Positions 22,945 through 29,680 of a stretch of 64,000 nucleotides of DNA are shown here, piece by piece. Below the pieces are notes generated by a model. That model saw only the letters and a list, made by a program, of their open reading frames with translations, did not search any database and had not been told where the DNA came from. Made by a program: the position numbers and the translations under genes. Within the stretch, counting starts at the first letter, position 1. Each line of letters starts with the position of its first letter. The stretch is from positions 124,001 through 188,000 of the forward strand of contig PQAF01000028.1 in NCBI GenBank assembly GCA_003105015.1, read 5' to 3'. Source of the stretch: Rhodocyclales bacterium (GTDB lineage Bacteria; Pseudomonadota; Gammaproteobacteria; Burkholderiales; Rhodocyclaceae).

Positions 22945-22993
22945 TTGACATTGTCAAAAATGGTGGTAAGATTATCTTACCACATGGTAAGAA
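22945..22993 (+). promoter_or_regulatory. cassette promoter with palindromic operator
   Basis: A -35 TTGACA (22945-22950), 16-base spacer and TAAGAT (22967-22972) form a good sigma-70-like promoter. The -10 lies inside a perfect palindrome, TGGTAAGAT-T-ATCTTACCA (22964-22982), and a third half-site TGGTAAGAA follows at 22985-22993, just before the RBS GGAGGT and the ATG at 23006. This layout fits autorepression by the XRE protein encoded second in the operon, possibly relieved by cleavage by the adjacent ImmA-type protease. The promoter is read from sequence; the regulator assignment is inferred. Confidence 0.75.
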
Positions 22994-23005
22994 TGGAGGT
23001 CTGCA

Positions 23006-23296
23006 ATGACGACTGCGCGGATTCTGCAAACGATTATCGATGTCCTGAGCGAGATACAAACGATAAGTGGGCGTGAGGTGATCTCAATGTCAGGTAGTAC
23101 CTGCCCGATTGGTCAACTTCCGGGGTTTGATAGCCTCAACGGTATCGAAGTCACGCTCGAATTATCGTCCCGACTGGGTTATGACTTCGAGGTCGATAAC
23201 TTACTTGTAGACGATGCGGGTCATCGGGCACTCAGTATCGGGGAAGTTGCCGACCGTATTCAAGAGCTTTTGAACCAACCAAGGAAAGCAAAGTGA
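23006..23296 (+). CDS. acyl-carrier-protein-like protein
   Basis: 96 residues, first gene of the cassette operon, with RBS GGAGGT seven bases upstream. The four-helix carrier pattern is visible: N-terminal helix ARILQTIIDVLSEIQTI, then LPGFDSLNGIEVTLELSSRLGYDFEVDNLL and the last helix SIGEVADRIQELLNQ. The FDSLN motif places a serine at residue 43 where the 4'-phosphopantetheine arm attaches in acyl carrier proteins. No acyltransferase, adenylation enzyme or ketosynthase is nearby, so what it carries is unknown. Its presence with nucleotide-modifying enzymes suggests an acyl or aminoacyl group delivered to a base or nucleotide; this is speculative. It overlaps the next gene by 4 bases. Confidence 0.75.
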   Translation: MTTARILQTIIDVLSEIQTISGREVISMSGSTCPIGQLPGFDSLNGIEVTLELSSRLGYDFEVDNLLVDDAGHRALSIGEVADRIQELLNQPRKAK

Positions 23297-23637
23297 CAAC
23301 GCAATCGCGTGAACAGCGCTCGTCAATAGCGGATCGGCTCAGAATGGCAAGAGAATCTGCCGGCCTAAGTCAGGGACAGGTTGCGAAGCTCATGGGTTTT
23401 CACCGGCCGACGATCTCAGAGATCGAGGCCGGGCGTCGGCGTGTGTCGGCTGATGAACTTACTCAATTCGCTGAACTATATGGCGTCGAAACGGACTGGA
23501 TTCTCTCGGAACAGGAGAGCGATCCAAGCGAGGACAAGATTCTTCTAGCGGCGCGTCAGCTAAGCAAGATGAGTGGCGACGATCTGAACCGGCTTATGAA
23601 GCTCGTAACCATGCTTAAGAAGCCAAAGGCGAAATGA
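23293..23637 (+). CDS. XRE-family HTH transcriptional regulator
   Basis: 114 residues, GTG start overlapping the previous stop (GTGA). The helix-turn-helix spans about residues 12-66: RLRMARESAGLSQGQVAKLM, then FHRPTISEIEAGRRRVSADE and LTQFAELYGVETDWIL. The short C-terminal tail (about 40 residues) may mediate dimerisation. Translationally coupled to a downstream ImmA/IrrE-type protease, an arrangement in which the protease inactivates the repressor on a signal, as for ImmR/ImmA of ICEBs1. Its probable operator is the palindrome at 22964-22982. Confidence 0.92.
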   Translation: MTTQSREQRSSIADRLRMARESAGLSQGQVAKLMGFHRPTISEIEAGRRRVSADELTQFAELYGVETDWILSEQESDPSEDKILLAARQLSKMSGDDLNRLMKLVTMLKKPKAK

Positions 23638-24512
23638 TGCAATTTGATCGTCAGCGTCTGGCCCGTACGGCGATGGCTAAGGCGCTCCAGCTACGAAAGC
23701 GGACGGGAGCTTCGCTTTGGGAAGCCGTTTGCGTCTATGACATTGCCGAACGCCTAGGAGTTGACGTTCGGTTCATCGACATTCCGTCAATGGAGGGAGC
23801 TTATTGCCTGTCGGGGCGTGCGAGTATTATCGTATCGTCCCTCCGGCCCCCTGGCCGCCAGGCTTTTACGGCGGCACACGAGCTGGGCCATCATGTCTTC
23901 GGTCACGGCGATCAGTATGACGACCTGGTTCATGGTCGTCAGGACGACGAGCATTCCGAACCAAATGAATTCATGGCCGACTGCTTCGCTGGCGCGCTGC
24001 TCATGCCAAAGCTGGCCATAGATCACTCATTTGCAGTCAGAGCCATCTCGCCACACAACTGCAAGCCGGAGGATGTCTATGCGATTTCAACTTACCTCGG
24101 CGTTGGTTATCAAACTCTGATTAGCCACATGCGGTACGGTCTGAGAATGCTCAGTCCGTCGCGTGCCGAAGACCTACTCGGACATACCCCGCAGTTGCTA
24201 CGATCCCGCCTGCTCGGACGCGAATGCCGAGGCAATCTGATAATGGCTGACCAGAATTGGACTGGAAGGGCCATTGACTTGCAAGTGACTGAATTGATCC
24301 TACTACCGGCAAGCACTAGCGTCGAAGGACGCGCTATTGCAGTAATTGATCAGACATCAACAGCAACTATGGTTCAGGCGATACAGCCCGGTATCGGGCG
24401 GGTGGTGTCTCCTGGGGGCAAGTGGGCCGCATATGTGCGTGTAATGCGCCAGGAATACTGCGGGCTTGGCAAGTACCGTTTTGAGGAGGAGGTAAACGAC
24501 GATGTCGAGTGA
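23634..24512 (+). CDS. ImmA/IrrE-family metallopeptidase
   Basis: 292 residues, start ATG at 23634 overlapping the XRE stop. The zinc protease motif HELGH is at residues 82-86 (AAHELGHHVFGHGDQ), followed by the downstream glutamate-containing NEFMADCFAGALLMP helix typical of ImmA/IrrE. The C-terminal 120 residues are an additional domain of uncertain type (LIMADQNWTGRAIDLQVTEL). Expected to cut the XRE repressor, or a related target, in response to DNA damage, phage or a ligand, and so induce the operon. Overlaps the next gene by 11 bases. All predicted zinc-binding and catalytic residues are present. Confidence 0.9.
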   Translation: MMQFDRQRLARTAMAKALQLRKRTGASLWEAVCVYDIAERLGVDVRFIDIPSMEGAYCLSGRASIIVSSLRPPGRQAFTAAHELGHHVFGHGDQYDDLVHGRQDDEHSEPNEFMADCFAGALLMPKLAIDHSFAVRAISPHNCKPEDVYAISTYLGVGYQTLISHMRYGLRMLSPSRAEDLLGHTPQLLRSRLLGRECRGNLIMADQNWTGRAIDLQVTELILLPASTSVEGRAIAVIDQTSTATMVQAIQPGIGRVVSPGGKWAAYVRVMRQEYCGLGKYRFEEEVNDDVE

Positions 24513-25293
24513 AGCCTACTTTCCGCCTGCGCGTAACCTTTCCACAGCGTGGGCGGATACGTTCCTCCGTCTGAACGATCCGGGGATTTCTGAACTTTCA
24601 CCGGCCATTATCGTAGTGACCGATTTCGACCGCGGCGTTGCGGTAGAGGACTTCAATATTCGCCAATTACTCGACGATGAGATGAGCCGGTTGAAGCAAC
24701 GCAGTTGTGAAGATGTTGCGAGTACCATCTTCCCAAACTCGATGTGGAACCCAAATATTGAGGACAACGCCGCACAGCTGTTTTCCCGGTATGAGCGCAT
24801 TTGGCCTGCCATCAAGCACCGAGATCGTGCGAACAGCAAGGGCAACTACTTCCGCCGGCTAACAGCTTACAAGCCGGATGGAGCCAATGGTCTGCCTGTT
24901 AATCAACTGCAGCACATAATAGACACGTTCCTACGCGGGAACCACAGGCGGAGCGCGCTGCAGGCGGCCATATTTGATCCTACCCGCGATCACGTCCATA
25001 ACCGCATTCTCGGATTCCCCTGCCTTCAGCAAGTTGCGTTCGCCCCGGTTGGATCTGACGGGCTATCAATTACTGGCTTCTATCCTCTCCAATATATGTT
25101 TGAAAAGGCATATGGAAACTATCTCGGGCTGTGTCGCTTGGGACGATTCATGGCTCATCAAATGCAGCGGACTTTGGTCAAGATGACTTGCGTCGCTTCA
25201 GCACTAACTCTGGGCAACCAACCCAAGTCTGCGCTGCGCGGATTTGAACAGCGTCTGCGCCAATACCGAATTGAGGCGGCGGCGGAAAGATGA
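24502..25293 (+). CDS. divergent thymidylate-synthase-superfamily protein
   Basis: 263 residues. The middle resembles the thymidylate synthase core: the phosphate-binding paired arginines (HRRS, residues 148-151), then FDPTRD, the cysteine of GFPCLQQVAF (Cys174, aligning with the catalytic PC), a beta hairpin GLSITGFYP and the YGNYLGL segment where TS has its base-reading asparagine. The usual RSxD motif between these is missing (TGFYPLQYMFEKAY). It may therefore bind a nucleotide but not be an ordinary dTMP synthase, or it may form a heteromer with the intact TS two genes downstream. Family assignment is from motif reading only and needs a structure-level comparison. Confidence 0.55.
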   Translation: MSSEAYFPPARNLSTAWADTFLRLNDPGISELSPAIIVVTDFDRGVAVEDFNIRQLLDDEMSRLKQRSCEDVASTIFPNSMWNPNIEDNAAQLFSRYERIWPAIKHRDRANSKGNYFRRLTAYKPDGANGLPVNQLQHIIDTFLRGNHRRSALQAAIFDPTRDHVHNRILGFPCLQQVAFAPVGSDGLSITGFYPLQYMFEKAYGNYLGLCRLGRFMAHQMQRTLVKMTCVASALTLGNQPKSALRGFEQRLRQYRIEAAAER

Positions 25294-26942
25294 GTGCTAA
25301 GCGCAGTGGGTTAGGCTCGCTATTCATCTTTGAAGGGCCGGATGGAGTTGGTAAGTCAGAACTAGCCAAGCAGTTTTATGAGTTTCTAAAGAAGTCGCGG
25401 CCATGCGAACTTCTGACCTTTCCTGGTCGGGAACCAGGAACGCTTGGGCAACTGGTCTATGCGTTACACCACGGTTCGACAAGGGTCGGCGTAAACGAGG
25501 TTAGCGCCTCAGCTCTTCAAGCGGCTCACGTCGCAGCGCACATTGACGCCATTGAGAAGAAGATAATCCCCGCGCTCGCGGCTGGAGTTACCGTCATACT
25601 TGACAGGTACTGGTGGTCCACGAAGGTGTATGGCGCGGTTGGCGGAGCTAATGAATCAGTCATTGAAAAGCTCATTGAAGCGGAGCTTGCTGCTTGGAAG
25701 GGGATCAGGCCGACAACGGCGTTTCTGATTCGGCGTACTGTTCCGCTTCGCGCGGAGCCCTTGAGCGATTGGCGCCGCTGGCGCGATTCATATGGCGAAC
25801 TGAGCAGGGTCGAAGCTCTTTCATACCCGGTCTGCGTCGTGGACAACGACACCAAAATAGAAGGCGCGCTAGACCAAATCTTGCGAGCAGTTCCTTCCGT
25901 CAGGCGAGAAAAATCGAAAGCCGTTATGCCCACTGCGGCTAAAATGGATCGCCAGGCACCCCTCGTCTTTTCTTCGCTGTCCCCCGCTAAGCCAAGCATT
26001 GTCTTCGACACATATTGGCGGTTCGCCGCGGCTCGACAAGATGTCTTCTTTAGGCGATTTGAAGGAGCGCCCCCGCCATGGACAGACGACCCCATTCTCC
26101 AGACGTACAAGTTTACAAACGCGTACCGAGCTTCGGACAGAGTTAGTCAGTACCTAATCAGGAACGTTATATACGGGGGTAGCCAGACACCCGAAGACCT
26201 TTTCTTCCGAACAATCCTGTTCAAGCTCTTCAACAAGATAGAGACTTGGGAATTGCTCAGGTCTAGCGTCGGAGATATCTCCTATGAAGATTTCTCTTTT
26301 GCCGCCTACGATGATGTTCTGACTCGTGCGATGGCAAATGGTGTTCGCATATATTCGGCCGCCTATATAATGCCATCGGGAAGTCGTATCTTCCAGACTG
26401 ATCGGAAGCACAGGGCGCATTTGGCTCTGCTGACGCGAATGATGGAGGACGAGGTTCCAAAGCGAGTCTCCGATGCAAGATCCATGAGGGAGGTCTTCCG
26501 GCTGTTACGTTCATACCCGCTCATCGGGGACTTCCTTGCCTATCAATTTTCCACGGACCTCAACTACAGCAAATTGTGTGATTTTGACGAAATGCAATTT
26601 GTGGTTCCCGGACCTGGTGCGCTTGATGGCATTCGGAAATGCTTCTCTTCCCTCGGTGGCCTGAATGAGACGGACATCATCAAGGTCGTGGCTGATCGCC
26701 AAGCAAAGGAATTTGAACGGCTGGGTATCAATTTTCGCTCGCTGTGGGGACGACCTCTACAGCTTATTGATTGTCAGAATCTCTTTTGTGAGGTCGATAA
26801 GTACGCAAGAGTGAAGCATCCAGACGTTACGGGGATTTCGCTGCGGACTCGCATTAAGCAGAACTTTAGGATAACGCCTAAGCCTATTTCGCTTTGGTAT
26901 CCGCCGAAATGGAAGATCAACGATTTGATTCAGAAAAAATAG
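25290..26942 (+). CDS. thymidylate-kinase-like + 5-hmdU DNA kinase helical-domain fusion
   Basis: 550 residues. Residues 8-215 are a P-loop kinase of the thymidylate kinase type: FEGPDGVGKSELAKQF (Walker A 16-23) and a DRYWWSTKVYG segment in the place of the DRY motif, with arginine-rich lid RRTVPLRAEPLSDWRRWR. From about residue 239 a second domain begins, FDTYWRFAAARQDVFFRRFE, then PPPWTDDPILQTYKFTNAYR and ASDRVSQYLIRNVIYGG. I recognise it as the helical domain of phage 5-hydroxymethyl-dU DNA kinases and the related alpha-glutamyl/putrescinyl-thymine pyrophosphorylases. In phages these enzymes activate 5-hmdU in DNA for hypermodification. A bacterial operon with a kinase fused to this domain suggests a base or nucleotide modification role. 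Confidence 0.78.
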   Translation: MSAKRSGLGSLFIFEGPDGVGKSELAKQFYEFLKKSRPCELLTFPGREPGTLGQLVYALHHGSTRVGVNEVSASALQAAHVAAHIDAIEKKIIPALAAGVTVILDRYWWSTKVYGAVGGANESVIEKLIEAELAAWKGIRPTTAFLIRRTVPLRAEPLSDWRRWRDSYGELSRVEALSYPVCVVDNDTKIEGALDQILRAVPSVRREKSKAVMPTAAKMDRQAPLVFSSLSPAKPSIVFDTYWRFAAARQDVFFRRFEGAPPPWTDDPILQTYKFTNAYRASDRVSQYLIRNVIYGGSQTPEDLFFRTILFKLFNKIETWELLRSSVGDISYEDFSFAAYDDVLTRAMANGVRIYSAAYIMPSGSRIFQTDRKHRAHLALLTRMMEDEVPKRVSDARSMREVFRLLRSYPLIGDFLAYQFSTDLNYSKLCDFDEMQFVVPGPGALDGIRKCFSSLGGLNETDIIKVVADRQAKEFERLGINFRSLWGRPLQLIDCQNLFCEVDKYARVKHPDVTGISLRTRIKQNFRITPKPISLWYPPKWKINDLIQKK

Positions 26943-26949
26943 GTGCTCA

Positions 26950-27966
26950 ATGCTGCACTGTTTTGAAGGACAAACGGCCGATGAGGCGTGGTGCCAGGGA
27001 GCACGAACAGTATTGTCCAGTGCTGATGCGGTTCAGCAGGACAGTCAGCATGGAACCACCCGGGAGGTCCTGCATGCGGTCTTTCACATCAAGAACCCAC
27101 GAAACAGATGGGTTCTTTCCCGGCAGCCAGGCATTAATCCCGCTTTTGCGATAGCGGAGGCGATCTGGATACTCGCGGGAAGGGACGATGCTAGGTTTAT
27201 CAACTACTGGAATAAGAGGTATCCGCAATATGCAGGCAATGGTGACCACTACCATGGCGCATACGGCCGCCGCCTTCGGCATCACTTCGGCCATGACCAG
27301 CTCGAACGGGCTTATTCCGCGCTCAGTGCGTGCAGCGATAGTAGACAGGTGGTGCTTTCGATTTGGGATGCGAATTCTGACTTCCCCGCGTCCGATGGCT
27401 CACCAGTGTCGCGCGATATTCCCTGCAATATCTGCTCGCTTCTGAAGGTGCGCAACGGGCGCTTGGAATGGACCCAGGTGATGCGTAGCAATGATCTATT
27501 CCTTGGTACGCCGTACAACTTTGTCCAATTCACGACTCTCCAGGAAGTCATGGCGGGCTGGCTGGGGCTGGAGGTTGGAAACTATTCGCACTTTAGCGAC
27601 AGCCTTCACGCTTACGAGCTGTATGACGGAGTCAGCGGTAGATTCTCTGTTAGGGAGAGAGCAGAAGCGATAAACAACAACGACAGTATTGCTCTGCCCA
27701 AGGCAGCATTTGATGCAACGTTGGCGAAAATTACCAAGGCTCTGGATGCATTCGTCGAAGTTGATTTGCCTCGCAGGTCGTTTGCTCGCCTCTTGGACAC
27801 CGACATGTCAGAAGGCTACAGAAACCTGATGCTGATTGTCGCAGCGGATGCTGCACGTCGCCGCCAGTGGGTGCCTGAAATGCAGGGTGCTTTGAGTCAA
27901 TGTACGAATCCCGCATTGACAGAGGCGTGGCGCAATTGGCGTATGCAGTATTCATTAATGGCCTAA
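26950..27966 (+). CDS. thymidylate synthase family enzyme (possible dUMP hydroxymethylase)
   Basis: 338 residues (canonical ThyA is about 264), start ATG at 26950 after AGGTG. Active-site elements are intact: the folate-side glutamate region AEAIWILAGRDD, YGRRLR, phosphate-binding SRQVV, catalytic cysteine in DIPCNIC (Cys159), MRSNDLFLGTPYN (Arg179, Ser180, Asp182 and Asn190), and SLHAY. The retained asparagine at the base-reading position points to a uracil substrate (dUMP), unlike dCMP hydroxymethylases, which have aspartate there. It may make dTMP or 5-hydroxymethyl-dUMP; sequence alone cannot tell. Its place after a kinase/5-hmdU-kinase-type fusion favours a specialised nucleotide over housekeeping dTMP. 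Last gene of the cassette operon. Confidence 0.82.
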   Translation: MLHCFEGQTADEAWCQGARTVLSSADAVQQDSQHGTTREVLHAVFHIKNPRNRWVLSRQPGINPAFAIAEAIWILAGRDDARFINYWNKRYPQYAGNGDHYHGAYGRRLRHHFGHDQLERAYSALSACSDSRQVVLSIWDANSDFPASDGSPVSRDIPCNICSLLKVRNGRLEWTQVMRSNDLFLGTPYNFVQFTTLQEVMAGWLGLEVGNYSHFSDSLHAYELYDGVSGRFSVRERAEAINNNDSIALPKAAFDATLAKITKALDAFVEVDLPRRSFARLLDTDMSEGYRNLMLIVAADAARRRQWVPEMQGALSQCTNPALTEAWRNWRMQYSLMA

Positions 27967-28000
27967 AAAAGTGTGCAGTGCTGACCTCTACCGGTCACAA

Positions 28001-28085
28001 TTCAGCGTTGTCCAACGGCAGCAATCTGCCATGTTGCTGACGTAGAGCTTGAATCGTCCTAAGGTCCGGATTGGCCGAAAAGCGA
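28001..28085 (-). repeat. right inverted repeat of the cassette
   Basis: Inverted counterpart of 22803-22884; shared blocks include CTTTTCGGCCAATCCGGACC, AAGCTCTACGTCAGC and AACATGGCAGATTGCTGCC on the minus strand. It starts 35 bases after the thymidylate synthase stop. The remaining bases to the ccdB stop at 28143 show nothing recognisable. Confidence 0.8.
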
Positions 28086-28142
28086 CGACCGTGGTTTATC
28101 CGTTGCAAGCCCTGCGCGCTGCAATTCCGCGATCAACCCGGG

Positions 28143-28460
28143 CTAGATTCCTGTCAGCAGCAGATCAAGGGCGGCGATGATTTCGTTGCGGTATGAGGAA
28201 GCATTGATGACTTCTGGGCCGATCCGTTTGCTTTCGATCCCGGCAAGTTGCGGCGTGAGCATTGCGTAGGATTTGTTGTCGATCTTGAGAACCGGCATGA
28301 GGGTTCTGATGAGTTTTCCCTTCATCGCCGAGGCGGGGCAGAGCGGCACGACCACACGCGTGCCGAGGTCGGACAGCAGGTCACTTTGCACGTCCAGCAA
28401 GTAAGGCATGAGGGCCTTCGTCTGCGGATTGGGGTTGCGGTGAACGCCGAACTGGGCCAT
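28143..28460 (-). CDS. ccdB: CcdB-type toxin (gyrase inhibitor family)
   Basis: 105 residues, start ATG at 28460 (MAQFGVHRNPNPQTKALMPY). The CcdB fold is indicated by YLLDVQSDLLSDLGTRVVVPL, then LIRTLMPVLKIDNKSYAMLTPQLAGI and the C-terminal helix SSYRNEIIAALDLLLTGI. CcdB poisons DNA gyrase in plasmid and chromosomal toxin-antitoxin modules. The start overlaps the antitoxin stop (TGATG), the usual translational coupling. It lies just outside the right inverted repeat, so the module may stabilise this locus. Confidence 0.92.
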   Translation of the reverse strand: MAQFGVHRNPNPQTKALMPYLLDVQSDLLSDLGTRVVVPLCPASAMKGKLIRTLMPVLKIDNKSYAMLTPQLAGIESKRIGPEVINASSYRNEIIAALDLLLTGI

Positions 28461-28705
28461 CAGAAGCTCCGCAGCCCGTCGCTGAACACGCCATGCTGCT
28501 CGACGTGGGCGTTGTAGGCTTCCATGGCCGCCTTGTTTTCGGACAGCCATTGCTCCCGCAGCTTCTTCCTGAGGGCTTCGTCGAGGGCCTGTTCCAGGGT
28601 TGCCGAGAGATTGATGTTCAGCTCGCGGGCCCTGGCCAGTAGGTCTTCGTTGATGCTGAGGTTGGTTGCCTTCTTCTGGGCGCGGGCGTTGTAGGCGGGT
28701 TGCAT
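28460..28705 (-). CDS. ccdA: CcdA-type antitoxin
   Basis: 81 residues from the ATG at 28705, chosen because GGAG lies about nine bases upstream; an ATG at 28732 has none. The N-terminal ribbon-helix-helix (KKATNLSINEDLLARARELN, then INLSATLEQALDEALRKKL) binds the operator, and the disordered C-terminal tail (EQWLSENKAAMEAYNAHVEQ) wraps the toxin. CcdA autoregulates the operon together with CcdB. Coupled to ccdB by a TGATG overlap. Confidence 0.92.
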   Translation of the reverse strand: MQPAYNARAQKKATNLSINEDLLARARELNINLSATLEQALDEALRKKLREQWLSENKAAMEAYNAHVEQHGVFSDGLRSF

Positions 28706-28811
28706 GGCGGACTCCAACAGGTCAATGCGCATTAACTATACGCATCTACGAGCGCATGTCAATGCCCCAGCCACTTCGGGCGGAAGGCGTGGCAAAAGGC
28801 CGCCGGCCTGA

Positions 28812-28835
28812 AAGTCAGTCCCCGCAATACGGCGA
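28812..28835 (+). repeat. dispersed bipartite motif, copy 5
   Basis: AAAGTCAGTC, 8-base spacer, ACGGCG, between ccdA and the convergent end of the 28837 gene. Same orientation as copy 4, so the cassette plus ccdAB is bracketed by direct copies. Confidence 0.75.
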
Positions 28836-28836
28836 C

Positions 28837-29568
28837 TCAGTCCTCGCCGGGGATGTCGAACGGCCGCGCCGCGCCGTCGAAGAGCTGCTGCAGGACAATT
28901 GCCTCGCGCGTGGTGATGGCGGCGAGGAATTCCGTCGAATCCCCCATCGTGTGGAAGGCGTTGTAGCCGTCCTCGAGGAAGGCGTGCAGCTCGGCCAGGC
29001 CGGCGAGCTTCGCCGGGCCGCGCATGAGGCGCAGGGCGGCGTGGACGAGGGGCTTGCGCACCAGGGCGGCGAGGGCTTCGCCGATCTCGCCGATCAGCCT
29101 TAGCTGCAACTCGCGGTGGTCGCGCCGGCCGCAGCGGCGGTAGGCCTCGGCGTAGGCCTTGCCGGTGATCTTCGCCATGGCGCGGGCGCGGCGCAGCTCG
29201 GCCACCATGGCGGCGTCGAGTTCTTCGGAGAGGGCGTCGACCTCGATGGCCAGCGCGATGGTGCGGATGCCGGCGGCGGGCAGGGTGGCGGACATGGTCG
29301 GCAGGACGCGCTCGACCTCGTGGTCGCGCTCGCTGAAATCCTTGGGGCCGTAGAGGTCGGTGAGGAAGAAGCGCGCGGCGGCGCGGTAGCGCTCCGAGTC
29401 GAGCAGGTCGCGGTAGGTGGCGGCGAGGCGGTCGGCCTGCCAGCCGCGCAGGCGCAGGCGATCCTGCGCCATGCGCGGGTCGGCGTTGGCCTCGGCGCGC
29501 AGCGCCTTGGCCGCGGCGAGGTGGCGGCGCAGTTCGGCGATCCAGTGTTCCTTCCCTTCGCTCCCCAT
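28837..29568 (-). CDS. conserved hypothetical protein (FFLTDLYGPKDFSERD family)
   Basis: 243 residues, apparently all helical and rich in arginine and alanine, with no signal peptide or membrane segment. The segment RFFLTDLYGPKDFSERDHEV followed by VLPTM looks like the core of a family I have seen as a hypothetical protein in other proteobacteria, but I know no function. It is divergent from the coniferyl aldehyde dehydrogenase gene with a 112-base gap, so the two could share regulation. Codon use is GC-rich like the host chromosome, marking the return to native sequence after the cassette. Confidence 0.7.
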   Translation of the reverse strand: MGSEGKEHWIAELRRHLAAAKALRAEANADPRMAQDRLRLRGWQADRLAATYRDLLDSERYRAAARFFLTDLYGPKDFSERDHEVERVLPTMSATLPAAGIRTIALAIEVDALSEELDAAMVAELRRARAMAKITGKAYAEAYRRCGRRDHRELQLRLIGEIGEALAALVRKPLVHAALRLMRGPAKLAGLAELHAFLEDGYNAFHTMGDSTEFLAAITTREAIVLQQLFDGAARPFDIPGED

Positions 29569-29680
29569 GCGGGCATTATCCCCTGCGCGGCGGCGCGCCG
29601 GGACCGTTTAGAATCAATTGCCTAACCCGTCCGGAATACGCTCGGCTACACTGGGCCGTCACCAAGAACGAGGAGGGGCG

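Larger units (their letters stand above)
22803..28085. mobile_element. cassette/genomic island bounded by ~80-bp inverted repeats
   Basis: About 5.3 kb with visibly lower GC than the flanks. It carries six same-strand genes that overlap or nearly touch (23006-27966) and is bracketed by an imperfect inverted repeat (22803-22884 and 28001-28085). There is no recognisable transposase, integrase or resolvase inside. The gene set is foreign to the metabolic surroundings: nucleotide-modification enzymes, an XRE regulator and an ImmA-type protease. That the repeats are the actual mobilisation ends is an inference. Confidence 0.65.

Noticed and set aside
23661..23690. CCGTACGGCGATGG near the start of the ImmA gene as another dispersed motif
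   Set aside because: Only the second block is present; the AAAGTCAGTC block is absent, so it is treated as chance.
22803..28085. Inverted repeats as integron attC sites
   Set aside because: No RYYYAAC/GTTRRRY core pair could be placed convincingly, the repeats are long and only two, and there is no integrase.
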